From Collinsella sp. (lineage in GTDB: Bacteria; Actinomycetota; Coriobacteriia; Coriobacteriales; Coriobacteriaceae), in contig DXMF01000026.1 of NCBI GenBank assembly GCA_019414345.1, positions 1 through 64,000 on the forward strand: 64,000 nt of DNA, given 5' to 3'. The notes beneath the pieces were generated by a model. The model worked only from the letters and a program-made list of their open reading frames with translations. It ran no database searches and was not told where the DNA came from. Positions 27,174 through 35,993 of the stretch are shown here, in pieces (position 1 is the first letter of the stretch; each line of letters starts with the position of its first letter). The position numbers and the translations under genes are program-made.

Positions 27174-27614
27174 ATGTACACCATCGGACAGGTGTCGGAG
27201 ATGTTCGGTTTGCCAGCCTCAACGCTGCGATATTACGACAAGCAGAGATTATTCCCGGGATTGGAGCGAACGTCCGGCATTCGCCAATTCGGCGATACGG
27301 AACTCGAGGCGCTTCGGGTCATCGAATGCCTCAAGAAAGCGGGGATGGAAATCAAGGACATCCGGCTGTTCATGGAATGGTGCGCGGAAGGCCCATCAAC
27401 ATACCCCCAGCGCAAGGCCATGTTTGAGGAGCGGAAGGCCCACATGGAATCGGAGATCGCGAACATGAACCGCGCGCTGGACATGCTGAAGTTCAAATGC
27501 TGGTACTACGAGCAGCTGAATCAGGACAACAACGAGGCCGAGCTGAAGGCGCTGATCCCCGACGGCTTGCCGGAAGAAATCAAGGAGGCCTACGAAAACG
27601 CTCACGCTCGATAA
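27174..27614 (+). CDS. MerR family transcriptional regulator
   Basis: A 146-aa regulator. The N-terminal MerR helix-turn-helix is MYTIGQVSEMFGLPASTLRY with the wing RTSGIRQFGDTELEAL. A long dimerisation coiled coil (about 78-115) and a short C-terminus follow. No cysteine metal-binding motif is seen at the end of the coil, so it likely senses an organic ligand. GGAGGAG precedes the ATG. It is divergent from the decarboxylase-cupin gene, which it probably activates. Confidence 0.88.
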   Translation: MYTIGQVSEMFGLPASTLRYYDKQRLFPGLERTSGIRQFGDTELEALRVIECLKKAGMEIKDIRLFMEWCAEGPSTYPQRKAMFEERKAHMESEIANMNRALDMLKFKCWYYEQLNQDNNEAELKALIPDGLPEEIKEAYENAHAR

Positions 27615-27755
27615 TAACGTCCTATGCTCAAGGGGCTTCGGCACGAGATCCTTTGGTTAGGAATGCAGAAAGGGTATTCGGTGGTGCTCTTGGGCTCGAT
27701 GGTTGGGCGCGTTACAGCCCCACGTTGATATGCACCGAATGGCGACGACCATGCA

Positions 27756-27930
27756 TGGGCACAGGCGCTTCGCCGCACTTCACAGTCTGTTTCTCAAGTA
27801 TTTGAGCCGCGCACGCGGCGTTCAAAAATGTGGAGCGGCTCCGCATGGCTCGGGATGAGCAGCGAGGCGCCCTATTTCTCGTCTTCCAGCAGTCCCACGA
27901 TGCAATCGATGTCGACGGCGAAGCGGGGCC
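27756..27930 (-). pseudogene. remnant of a ToxN/AbiQ-like gene and its downstream flank
   Basis: About 175 bases resemble 37380-37545, with roughly 85 percent identity near the C-terminal codons of the gene at 37489. The rest of the gene is missing. The break falls exactly at CGAAGCGGGGCC, a 12-mer that in the intact copy occurs both inside the gene (about 37534-37545) and just upstream of it (37958-37969). The gene was therefore deleted between these direct repeats. Confidence 0.7.
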
Positions 27931-28199
27931 CTCATCGCTGCAGGCCCCTACAGGTGGGCGATATTCTACGCCTTGCGGCACCCCGTCGCCCACGGAGGTT
28001 AAACGTACACGTAAGCCGTACTCTGAAAGCCGCGGCTTCCGGCAAGTAATTTATACCACGAAAGGTCGCTTTCAATGCGCATAGCTCGCAAAATAACACT
28101 CGCTGGGCCGCCACCCCTGGCAGTAACCCTCCAATCTTCATTGGAGTCAACTGGTCAATTCATATAGTTATGGGGGTGTATCCTAAAGGAAATCAAATT
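27919..28199 (-). repeat. 281-bp structured non-coding element, left copy
   Basis: Identical to 37958-38238 except at two positions that I can see, while the sequence on both sides is much more diverged. No convincing gene lies inside. It contains several hairpins (see the right copy). The orientation is given relative to the toxin-like gene that follows the intact copy. Confidence 0.85.
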
Positions 28200-28223
28200 T
28201 ATATCCCCATAATTAAAGAATTT

Positions 28224-28237
28224 GTTATTTCCACTCA
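28224..28237 (-). other. degraded guaA-end (attachment-like) sequence
   Basis: On the minus strand GAGTGGAAATAA matches the last codons of guaA (GAGTGGGAGTAG region). It is 11 of 12 against the copy at 31.45 kb. It is placed relative to the 281-bp element just as the true guaA end is. Confidence 0.5.
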
Positions 28238-28742
28238 GCGACTAATCCGATACGGGTGCTGCCTGTCCATGACGCACCATACCGCCTAAGGGCTGATTCG
28301 TGCGCAATTTGGGCGAATCAGCCCCTTGATTCGCGATTTCGGAAACGACTCAATTGATTCGCGAAATCGCAGGTCGCCCCTTTAATCATTCCTGAGTTTC
28401 CGTAGGGATTCGCAGCGGGTGGTTTGAAACGGGGTGATCGGCATGCACGGATTCCTTGGACGAACTCGCTATAACTTCGCATTTGTCAGTGTAGGATGAT
28501 TTTCGAGGGATTCCCCAGACGTCATCCGACCCTCGTTATCGCAAAGACTACTCAAATCAGCGGTCATCCCAGGACCATCAAAGGAGAATATATGTGTCGT
28601 TGTTGAGCTTGACAATCTTGCTCGAGTTTCCTGCGCCGGTATTGGCAGCTGAATCCAGGGCATAAAGCACGGGGTATAATAACGCCCGCATGAGAAATAA
28701 CGCGATTCGAACTATCTATTCGCCCACGAGAAAGGTCCGTCC
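28238..28742. other. intergenic region with two hairpins before the 737-aa gene
   Basis: GGCTGATTCG/CGAATCAGCC (about 28289-28321) and CGATTTCG/CGAAATCG within GATTCGCG repeats (about 28329-28370) can fold. The remainder holds the promoter of the next gene. No reading frame is supported. Confidence 0.4.
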
Positions 28743-30956
28743 ATGGGCATATTCGACAGAGGTTTCAACCCGCTGAAAGGGATCCAAAAGGCCTCTGAGA
28801 CCGCCAGCGAGGCGGCGTCCAGGATTGCTGAGGGAGCATCTGAGACGGCGGTGGCGGCAGGCGCCGCGATTGCGGATGCAACGACGACGGCGGGCGAAGC
28901 AGCGAGCAGGTTTGCCGAAGGGGCCTCCGAGGCAGTGACGAAAGCAGGCGCGGCGGTCGCAGGGGCAGCGAGTGGCGCGAAGGCCATCCTCGACGAAAAG
29001 GCGGCGGAAAGACTCGATGCAGAGAAGGCCGAGTACGCGCACAAGGTATGGGAAGCTTTGGGGACGATTGAGGACACCCGTGCACAGGAGTTACTCGATT
29101 CGTTCCAGGAGTCTCCGCTTCCGTTGACGGAAGCCAATGCCGCTAAGGTGAAGTCAACATTTCCGATACCAAGGGAACAGACCGTTGTCTGGGCCGACGC
29201 CGAGTTCGACCTCAGGCCCAGCGGCATCGCCATGACCGAAGAGGGCGTTTACATCAAAACCGACGCTGACGCGTTCGCGGTCCCAGGGAAGCAAAAGAGC
29301 CAGTCTAGCCTCTTCTACTTCGAGTGGGCATACTTCGAGCCCGCCTCCTTCGCCTCCGACGGTGAAAGCAACCTTGCGCTCACCGTCGATGAGGCGTGCC
29401 GGGGACAGTTCATTTCCCGCTGCCAGGCGCTCGACAGCCTCGAGAAGAGTCACGCCGCCTTCACAACCGATGGCTTGCTTGCTGGGGCGGACGATGCGGT
29501 GCCCAAAGCTGCGACGGTCGCAGCGGCAGCGGCCATCAACAGCAATGGGGAGGTTTTCGTCGAGCAGCGCGCGGCGGTTAACAACCCGGCAGGCCACGGC
29601 GAGCTCGCCGAAGAGGCGAACAACATCATCGACAGGCTCCAGGGCCACCAGGCCGAGATCCTGGGGAGGGATAACGCGAAGAACGGTGCCGACCGAAGGG
29701 TCGACGGCATCCTGGTCCAGACCAAGTACTACAAGACGGCGCGCGGCTCCCTCGAGGCATGCTTTGACCCGAGCAGCCATCAGTACCGCTACGTCGCGAA
29801 CGATGGCACGCCGATGCAGCTTGAGGTCCCAAAGGACCAGTACCAGCAGGTTCTCCGCGGTTTTGAGAAGAAGATTAGCCAAGGCAAGGTCCCTGGCGTC
29901 AGCGACCCCAAGGACGCCGAGAAGATCGTCCGCAAAGGCAAGCTCACCTACGACCAGGCGGTAAACCTCACCAAGCCAGGAACGGTTGAGTCAGTCGCCT
30001 ACGACGCCGCCACCGGTGCGGTCACGTGCTCCTGCGCGTTCGGCCTGTCGTTTCTCGCGACGTCGTTCATGGCGTACAGGGAGACCAAAGACATCAATGG
30101 CGCCATCCAGGCAGGCATCGCCGCCGGCGTGCAGGTGTTCGGCCTGTCCTTTGCTCAGCATATGGTCGTCTCGCAGCTCTCCAGAACGGGGCTTTCCAAC
30201 GCTCTGATTGCGCCCAGCCAGACGGTGGTCGGCAAGCTCGGATTCAAGGCGTCCGCAACGATCGTCAACGGCCTGCGCGCCCTCACGGGCAAGACCGCCA
30301 TCAGAGGAGCGGCCGCCTCCAAGCAGCTTGCGAAAATGCTAAGGGGCAACGCCGTCTCGGCGGCGGTGACGCTCGCTGTGTTCTCGGTCCCCGAGACCTA
30401 CAAGCTCTTTCAGGGTAAGGCCAGCGGCGCGCAGTACGCCCTGAACATCGCGAGCCTCGCCACCTCGGTCGCCGGGGGAATCGCCGGCGCTGCTGCGGCA
30501 GGAGTCGCGGCGGCGAAGATCGGAGCCGCGACCGGCACGGTGGTGTCGCCCGGTGTGGGAACCGTCGTCGGCCTCGCGGGCGGCATGGTCGGCGGAACGG
30601 TCGGTGCAGCGGCCGCGGGCGCGGTCGGCGGGATACTATTCGAGGGCGACGGCGCCTCCTTCGGGAGGTACTTCAACGCAATGGTCTCGTGCATGGCGGT
30701 CGAGTACCTGCTCGACGGACGTGAAATGGACGAGTTGCTTGCTGTTCTAAACGGCGCAAGGTCGGAAGAATTCAAGGCGCTGATGGAGGAAACGCTCTCT
30801 TCGCAGAATCAGGAAGTGAAGGTCCGGGCGTTCCTTGCTCCGATGTTCGATGAGATCGTATCGAGCAGAGAGCACTTCGCGCTTCCCGCTGACAAGCAGA
30901 TAACCAACGCTCTTATCAAGTTCGAGCAGGATACCGAGAATAAACCGACGGCTTAG
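28743..30956 (+). CDS. 737-aa membrane-associated protein of unknown function
   Basis: No named domain is recognised. Residues 12-95 are an alanine-rich amphipathic repeat (SETASEAASRIAEGASETA then AGEAASRFAEGASEAVTKAG). Residues about 150-230 look globular. Residues about 290-430 contain a conserved-looking soluble block (GRDNAKNGADRRVDGILVQT, then the VPKDQYQQVLRGFEKKI stretch). Two or three hydrophobic helices follow near 420-480 and 535-560. A long glycine-zipper stretch at about 580-635 (AGGIAGAAAAGVAAAKIGAA, then the GTVVGLAGGMVGGTVGAAAA segment) resembles membrane-inserting toxins or pore proteins. From memory, similar middle regions occur in uncharacterised proteins of many phyla. GAAAGG lies before the ATG. 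It is the only gene of its island segment. Confidence 0.65.
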   Translation: MGIFDRGFNPLKGIQKASETASEAASRIAEGASETAVAAGAAIADATTTAGEAASRFAEGASEAVTKAGAAVAGAASGAKAILDEKAAERLDAEKAEYAHKVWEALGTIEDTRAQELLDSFQESPLPLTEANAAKVKSTFPIPREQTVVWADAEFDLRPSGIAMTEEGVYIKTDADAFAVPGKQKSQSSLFYFEWAYFEPASFASDGESNLALTVDEACRGQFISRCQALDSLEKSHAAFTTDGLLAGADDAVPKAATVAAAAAINSNGEVFVEQRAAVNNPAGHGELAEEANNIIDRLQGHQAEILGRDNAKNGADRRVDGILVQTKYYKTARGSLEACFDPSSHQYRYVANDGTPMQLEVPKDQYQQVLRGFEKKISQGKVPGVSDPKDAEKIVRKGKLTYDQAVNLTKPGTVESVAYDAATGAVTCSCAFGLSFLATSFMAYRETKDINGAIQAGIAAGVQVFGLSFAQHMVVSQLSRTGLSNALIAPSQTVVGKLGFKASATIVNGLRALTGKTAIRGAAASKQLAKMLRGNAVSAAVTLAVFSVPETYKLFQGKASGAQYALNIASLATSVAGGIAGAAAAGVAAAKIGAATGTVVSPGVGTVVGLAGGMVGGTVGAAAAGAVGGILFEGDGASFGRYFNAMVSCMAVEYLLDGREMDELLAVLNGARSEEFKALMEETLSSQNQEVKVRAFLAPMFDEIVSSREHFALPADKQITNALIKFEQDTENKPTA

Positions 30957-31445
30957 CGTGTTGCGGTCAACGGAATCGGAGGGGTTATCATCCCTGCATT
31001 CTTCCAGCCCTTTGAATTGCTTCCTGGGTAACCGGACTCGCTTAAGAGTTTCTGGGTTCAGGGCAAGAACGCATGGGTGCTTGTTATACGTAGGCCCCTC
31101 CGCCGAAGAGGAGACGATGCCCTTCGGCAACCCTTAGAGCACGATGACGCATCCCTGTTGCACCCACTCAGCATATGTAGGCAAACCGTCTACGACATCA
31201 TTGCCGGCAATTAACGCTGCAGAGCCTTCAGCTATTGGGAAAACGCTGCCTCTTCGGAATTTCGCCTTCCAATGCCAACGAATCAAAATACCTGTTCAAA
31301 GGCATAATAATACCCCGGAAACTTATGCTTCCGGGGTGGAATCATTCTCGTGTTTTGCAAGTGGCTTGATTCGCTATGGCCCTCAATGGAGCTTTATGAG
31401 CCATGGTGAATCATCGCAGGTTGCTTGGCATAATTAGCCTAGGTT
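30957..31445. other. non-coding stretch with one strong hairpin
   Basis: CCCCGGAA/TTCCGGGG (31313-31336) forms a hairpin. The open frames here have no ribosome site or recognisable sequence. The hairpin may end transcription of the 737-aa gene or of something removed. Confidence 0.4.
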
Positions 31446-31463
31446 TATTCCCACTCGATGGCT
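31446..31463 (-). other. guaA-end (attachment-like) sequence
   Basis: TCCCACTCGATGG (31449-31461) is identical to the 3' end of guaA at 38268-38280. Read on the minus strand it gives ATC GAG TGG GAA TAA (I-E-W-E-stop), the same C-terminus as guaA with synonymous changes in the last codons. That is what an attachment site restoring the end of guaA would look like. Confidence 0.7.
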
Positions 31464-31547
31464 TAGAAAGCATAGAGAGCATAACGTAATCGATAATCTG
31501 ACTCTGCAATTTACTACCGGAAAGCGTCATTAATTATCCCAAAAATA

Positions 31548-31575
31548 TTGACAGACAACTCGAGTCAGATAAGTT
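31548..31575 (+). promoter_or_regulatory. putative promoter of the methyltransferase operon
   Basis: A perfect TTGACA (-35) is followed after about 16 bases by TAAGTT, about 40 bases before the first gene of the operon. The spacer contains the palindrome ACTCGAGT. Confidence 0.45.
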
Positions 31576-31610
31576 AGAAAGAGTTAACATGTCGTTGTGA
31601 GGATGAAATC

Positions 31611-32228
31611 ATGAGGAACAGTCAAGATTTTTGGGATAAAAACGCCGGGCGGTACGACTGCTTCATGCGCAAGGACGCAGCGGCTTACGAGCGGCTGTGC
31701 GAGCTGCTGCGCCCTGTGGTACAGCACAAATCGGTGCTGGAGTTGGCCACCGGCACAGGCTCGATCGCTAAAAATATCGTGAGCAGCGCCAATCATATCG
31801 AGGCTACGGACGCATCGCCGGAGATGATCGCGGAAGCGCGGCGGTGCAACCGATCCGCCAAGCTACATTTCTCCGTGCAGGATATGTTTCACCTCCCCTA
31901 TGCGGATGGTAGCTTTGACGTGATCATTGTGGCCAATGCCCTGCACATCGTGCCGGAGCCAAAGAAGGCTCTCTCTGAAATTCGTCGCGTGCTGAGGGAC
32001 GGCGGCGTTCTGGTTGCGCCGACCTTCACCCATGCGGATAACGCCATCTTCGGAAAGGTCAAAGCTTTTTTCATGAAATTGGCGGGCTTTCCGCTGCACA
32101 GCAAGTGGACGAGCGAAGAATATCTTGCATTTCTGCGGCAAAACGGCTGGACGGTACAGAAAAGCACCGTGCTGAAAGCCTCGTTCCCGTTGGCTTACGC
32201 AGAGTGCGTGAAATCAAAGGAACTATGA
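31611..32228 (+). CDS. class I SAM-dependent methyltransferase
   Basis: A 205-aa Rossmann methyltransferase. Motif I is VLELATGTGSIAKNI and the acidic loop is IEATDASPEMI. PYADGSFDVIIVANALHIV and a post-motif RRVLRDGGVLV follow. The closest familiar type is the Firmicutes UbiE-like small-molecule methyltransferase. It is first in a tightly packed operon (the next start is 2 bases after its stop). Codon use is less GC-biased than in neighbouring chromosomal genes, suggesting transfer. Confidence 0.85.
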   Translation: MRNSQDFWDKNAGRYDCFMRKDAAAYERLCELLRPVVQHKSVLELATGTGSIAKNIVSSANHIEATDASPEMIAEARRCNRSAKLHFSVQDMFHLPYADGSFDVIIVANALHIVPEPKKALSEIRRVLRDGGVLVAPTFTHADNAIFGKVKAFFMKLAGFPLHSKWTSEEYLAFLRQNGWTVQKSTVLKASFPLAYAECVKSKEL

Positions 32229-32229
32229 C

Positions 32230-32541
32230 ATGAAAGAAAAGACCAGGCTCTCCGGCGTGCCGGAGACCATGCTGCAAACCATTTATGCAAGAGCGAAAGA
32301 GAGCCGGGGGCGCGGCACCATTCACGATGCAAAAGCGGAGGGAATCATTGAGAAGCTGGACTACGATTTTTCCCTTGCCGGTAAGGATACCGCCATGCAC
32401 AGCGGACTTATTGCCCGCACCATTGTGCTGGATCGCCTGACGGAGGGCATGGCGGCGTTTTCACCGATCTATAAGCTACTGGACAAGCTGCCTGCTGTGC
32501 GGAATATTTCCAATAAAATCATCACTCTGGAAAAGGAGTGA
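32230..32541 (+). CDS. shortened leucine carboxyl methyltransferase-like (TcmP-type) protein
   Basis: Residues 1-72 match the start of Ppm1/TcmP-type O-methyltransferases (LSGVPETMLQTIYARAKESR, KLDYDF, GLIARTIVLD). The last 30 residues (FSPIYKLLDKLPAVRNISNK) look like the C-terminus of that family. About 170 residues including the SAM-binding core are missing, so this is probably an in-frame internal deletion and not an active enzyme. It is placed between two methyltransferase genes. Confidence 0.55.
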   Translation: MKEKTRLSGVPETMLQTIYARAKESRGRGTIHDAKAEGIIEKLDYDFSLAGKDTAMHSGLIARTIVLDRLTEGMAAFSPIYKLLDKLPAVRNISNKIITLEKE

Positions 32542-32548
32542 CGCAAAA

Positions 32549-33166
32549 ATGTCATTTTTCGAAAATACCCGCAAGCCTGTAGGCCTTGGTGGCAGAATCA
32601 TGGTTTCCATGATGAATCTTGGGCATACACCTGTGGCAACATGGGGACTTGAATTCCTGCATCTCTCACAGGAAGCCAAAGTGCTGGACTGCGGCTGCGG
32701 CGGCGGGGCAAACATTAAGAGATTGCTGAAGAACTGCCCACAGGGGATCGTCGAGGGCATCGATTATTCCGAAATCAGCGTGGAGAAGGCCCGAAAACTG
32801 AATCAGCGCGCCATTCGGGACGGACGCTGCACCGTGTGTCAGGGCAGTGTGGCACAAATGGATTTTACGGATGCGTCCTTTGATGTGGTCACAGCCTTCG
32901 AAACGGTCTATTTCTGGCAAGATCTGCCGAAGTGCTTTCAGGAGGTCTACCGGGTACTAAAGCCCGGTGGGACGTTTCTGATCTGCAATGAAAGCAACGG
33001 GGATACAGACAAAGATAAAAAATGGACGGATATCATTGGCGGCATGACCATCTATAAAGATATCGAGCTGAAGGCGTATCTGGAGCAGGCCGGATTTAAT
33101 GACATCCAGATTCATAAGACGAAAAGCTGGCTATGTATGACGGGGAGGAAACACCATCAACACTGA
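32549..33166 (+). CDS. class I SAM-dependent methyltransferase
   Basis: A 205-aa methyltransferase with VLDCGCGGGANIKRLL (motif I), VEGIDYSEISVEKA, FDVVTAFETVYFWQDL and VLKPGGTFLI. It begins eight bases after the preceding gene and belongs to the same operon. The substrate is unknown. The N-terminal LGGRIMVSMMNLGHTPVATW is typical of Clostridia homologues. Confidence 0.85.
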   Translation: MSFFENTRKPVGLGGRIMVSMMNLGHTPVATWGLEFLHLSQEAKVLDCGCGGGANIKRLLKNCPQGIVEGIDYSEISVEKARKLNQRAIRDGRCTVCQGSVAQMDFTDASFDVVTAFETVYFWQDLPKCFQEVYRVLKPGGTFLICNESNGDTDKDKKWTDIIGGMTIYKDIELKAYLEQAGFNDIQIHKTKSWLCMTGRKHHQH

Positions 33167-33341
33167 GAAGGCGTTGCTTGCGGACGGACAGATTCTCGAC
33201 ATCGACGGCATTGAAGCCGAGTGCTTTCAGGCTCCCGGTCATACCGGTTGGACGAACAATTTCAGCTTTGCCTTTGCTCACAAGAACAAGCTGTACTTGC
33301 CGCTTGAGAAGCGCATGCCCGACCCCACCGCGCCTTTATGA
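33157..33341 (+). pseudogene. possible metallo-beta-lactamase-fold remnant
   Basis: Read from within the end of the previous gene, the frame gives ALLADGQILDIDGIEAECFQ then APGHTGW, which recalls the PGHT turn of metallo-beta-lactamase hydrolases, and stops at 33341. It has no start of its own and is far too short. It is a low-confidence remnant. Confidence 0.3.
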
Positions 33342-33436
33342 TGCCAACGACGAATCGGACAACATGGAGAAAGCGACGAGGACCGGGCATCTTCAGGGTA
33401 CATGCAGATCGTAAAGATCGGATTTGAAGGGAAGCA

Positions 33437-34369
33437 ATGAAGCACCTGCACTTTGATGTGGAGACCTCCGGCTTCTACGGCGCGTATTGGCCGTGCACCG
33501 ATGATTCGAGCTGCGCGGCGATCGCCATGATCGGGGATGATCCGGAGGATCGGTTTGCCCGCTCGGCTGCAAAATGGCTTTGCGCCCGCGGCGTCAACGT
33601 ACTCACCATGTCGCCCGCAAAAAAGGATTACGGCCACCACAATTACCCCCTTGAGCGCATAGAAACGGCTATTTCGTGGCTGAAGGCCAACGGCAGTCGA
33701 AAAATCGGCATAGCCGGGGCCTCCACCACCGGAACGCTGGCGCTGACGTCGGCGGCCATGTTCCCGGACATCACCCTGACCATTGCCATGACGCCCAGCG
33801 ATTTTGTGTGGCAGGGCTTTATGCAGGGCAAAAGGGACGGCTGCAAGGAGTGGCCGGTGGAGGGCGAATCGCTGTTTTCCTACAGGGGTAAGCCGCTGCC
33901 CTATATGCCCTTCTGCTACAAGCACCCCGATTATTGGCACTGTATCGTCGCCGAGAGCAAGCGCACCGGCGATATGGTCAACTCCCGCAAGCTGTTCGAC
34001 GATTCCGAGGCGGCGCATCCGATCGAGCCACAGGAATTTATTCCCGTTGAAAACATCCAGGGAAGGCTGCTGCTGATCGGCGCGGAGGACGATGCGCTGT
34101 GGGACACCGCAAAGTATATCCGCCGTATGGAAAAGCGCCTTGCAGAAAAGCCGCATGAATGCGGGATCGAAACAATGGTTTATGCTCACGGCACCCACTT
34201 CGTTTTCCCTGAGGGAATGCTGAAAATCATGCTGCCGGTTGGCTCCGGCCTGTTTGTAAAGCTGGCGTTTCAGGCGGCAAAAAAGTATTCCAAGGAGTGC
34301 AGCCAGACCCGGAAAGACATTGAGAAGCGGATGAACCGGACTCTGGCAGAATGGAAAGGAGCGAAGTGA
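33437..34369 (+). CDS. alpha/beta hydrolase, acyl-CoA thioesterase/BAAT C-terminal type
   Basis: A 310-aa alpha/beta hydrolase. The nucleophile elbow is GIAGASTTG (serine in GxSxxG), the acid lies in LLLIGAEDDALWD, and the histidine in YAHGTHFVFPEG. The order and spacing match the BAAT C-terminal family of acyl-CoA thioesterases/acyltransferases. There is no signal peptide, so it is cytoplasmic. Its stop is one base before the next start, placing it in the same operon. Confidence 0.75.
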   Translation: MKHLHFDVETSGFYGAYWPCTDDSSCAAIAMIGDDPEDRFARSAAKWLCARGVNVLTMSPAKKDYGHHNYPLERIETAISWLKANGSRKIGIAGASTTGTLALTSAAMFPDITLTIAMTPSDFVWQGFMQGKRDGCKEWPVEGESLFSYRGKPLPYMPFCYKHPDYWHCIVAESKRTGDMVNSRKLFDDSEAAHPIEPQEFIPVENIQGRLLLIGAEDDALWDTAKYIRRMEKRLAEKPHECGIETMVYAHGTHFVFPEGMLKIMLPVGSGLFVKLAFQAAKKYSKECSQTRKDIEKRMNRTLAEWKGAK

Positions 34370-34370
34370 G

Positions 34371-35177
34371 ATGCGTTGGATGGGAATGTCCATGGCCATG
34401 TGGGCAGTCTTTGCGAAGTCCTTTCAAGCGCAGCTGACGGCGGTGCTGGGCTACGACCCGGACACCGCACGTAAGATCACGGAAAAGGCCAAGCCGAAGT
34501 ACCGTGAGATCATCGCAAAGCTGCCCGAATTTGAAAAAGGCGATCGGTTCAGCATGAACATCATTGGCTGCGCCATGCTGGGGGCGTTTGTCCTCTCCAT
34601 GCCACGCCGTCCCGATGTGGAAAGCCTTACCGACTACTATGAGAAAGCTCAGATGACGCTGCTAATGAAATGGTTCTGCCGCCAAAGTGGCAAGTCGAAG
34701 TTCACGTCCAAGGATATTGCCGGAATGAAGGCCACTGCCACTCTGAAAGCCGCTGACCGGAACCCGTATTCGTGGAATATGGACTTCATCGAGTACCCGG
34801 ACGGCAGCGGCTATGAGGGGCGCTTTACAAAGTGCGGCATCTGCACACTGATGAAAGAGCTGGGACTTTATGACCTAACACCCGCCATGTGCCATTTGGA
34901 CTACACCATGAGCGAAGCGGGCGGCGTGACGGATTTTGTGCGCGAGTATACCCTGGCCTCCGGCGGGCCCTACTGCGACTGCGGGTACAAAAAAGAAACG
35001 GATATGAGAAAGGCGGTTAACTACATGAGCCAAACCGTTTACGGCATCCTGATCCCCTTTCTCGGTACAGCGCTGGGCGCGGCCTGCGTATTCTTTATGC
35101 GCAAACAGCTCAGCGACGTCCTGCAGCGCATTTTGACCGGTTTTGCCGCCGGCGTAATGGTGGCAGCCTCTGTGTGA
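34371..35177 (+). CDS. ATC hydrolase-like protein fused to the truncated start of a ZIP transporter
   Basis: Residues 1-210 resemble the L-2-amino-thiazoline-4-carboxylic acid hydrolase family (MCHLDYTMSEAGGVTDFVRE, TLASGGPYCDCGYKKE). Members are often encoded with methyltransferases and are seldom true ATC hydrolases. The frame then runs without a stop into the first 50 residues of a ZIP metal transporter (MSQTVYGILIPFLGTALGAA) and ends at TGA 35175-35177, where intact ZIP proteins have Trp. The fusion is probably an accident of decay in the downstream gene. Confidence 0.65.
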   Translation: MRWMGMSMAMWAVFAKSFQAQLTAVLGYDPDTARKITEKAKPKYREIIAKLPEFEKGDRFSMNIIGCAMLGAFVLSMPRRPDVESLTDYYEKAQMTLLMKWFCRQSGKSKFTSKDIAGMKATATLKAADRNPYSWNMDFIEYPDGSGYEGRFTKCGICTLMKELGLYDLTPAMCHLDYTMSEAGGVTDFVREYTLASGGPYCDCGYKKETDMRKAVNYMSQTVYGILIPFLGTALGAACVFFMRKQLSDVLQRILTGFAAGVMVAASV

Positions 35178-35803
35178 AGTCTGCTGATTCCTGCGATGGA
35201 ACAGGCAGCATGGATGGGAAAGCTGTCGTTTGTTCCGGCGTTTGTCGGATTTTTGATCGGCATTCTGTTCCTGCTGGGACTGAATCACCTGATCCCCCAC
35301 CTCCATGCTAAAAGCAACCAGGCAGAGGGACCGAAAAGTCAGCTCAAAAAAACGACCATGATGGTGCTAGCTGTGACGCTTCACAACATCCCGGAGGGAA
35401 TGGCCGTAGGGGTCGTCTACGCGGGGGCTCTCTCTGGCAGCGCGCAAATCACGGCAACCGGCGCTCTGGCACTGTCCATTGGCATTGCCATTCAAAACTT
35501 TCCGGAGGGGGCCATCATCTCCATGCCGCTCCGGGCAGAGGGCGAGAGCAAGGGACGGGCGTTTGTTGGCGGTGTGCTTTCCGGCATCGTAGAGCCGGTC
35601 GGGGCCGTGCTGACCATTCTTGGCGCAGGGCCAATCGTCCCGGCCCTCCGTATTTGCCGAGCTTTGTCGCAGGTGCAATGCTATATGTGGTAGTCGAGGA
35701 GCTGATTCCGGAAATGTCCCAAGGCAAGCATTCCAACCTTGGCACGCTTGCCTTTGCTATGGGCTTCGGCATCATGATGGCGCTGGACGTGGCGCTGGGA
35801 TAA
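35025..35803 (+). pseudogene. broken ZIP-family metal transporter
   Basis: The frame from ATG 35025 encodes a ZIP zinc/iron transporter. It is interrupted by TGA at 35175, in the place of Trp in AASVWSLLIPA-type sequences. It resumes with LLIPAMEQAAWMGKLSF and contains the metal-binding VTLHNIPEGMAVGV and IAIQNFPEGAIISMPLR helices. It shifts frame near 35648, where one base is missing, and continues in the new frame as …YVVVEELIPEMSQG… to a TAA at 35801. Two independent lesions make it a pseudogene. Confidence 0.8.
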
Positions 35804-35993
35804 ACCGAGCGCCTAACCATCACCACTGCCATCGCCGACGGAATGCCCGCCATGGACTATGCGAATATCAAAAGTCCGAATAGGAAGCATATCTATGTTG
35901 TCTTCCCGACCGGACGGATAGGCACATCCGGCACGGCATCAATCGCGCGGATCGCATCCCAACACAGGACGCGATCCGCGCCGGAACAGAAGA
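35804..35993. other. intergenic region between convergent genes
   Basis: No gene is supported. This is the tail of the transferred operon. Confidence 0.3.

Noticed and set aside
30747..31130. Minus-strand frame of 127 codons after the 737-aa gene
   Set aside because: Largely antisense to that gene's C-terminus and without a start signal.
35175..35177. TGA as selenocysteine or reassigned Trp codon in the ZIP gene
   Set aside because: No SECIS-like context is obvious, neighbouring genes use TGA as stop, and a second lesion follows, so decay is simpler.
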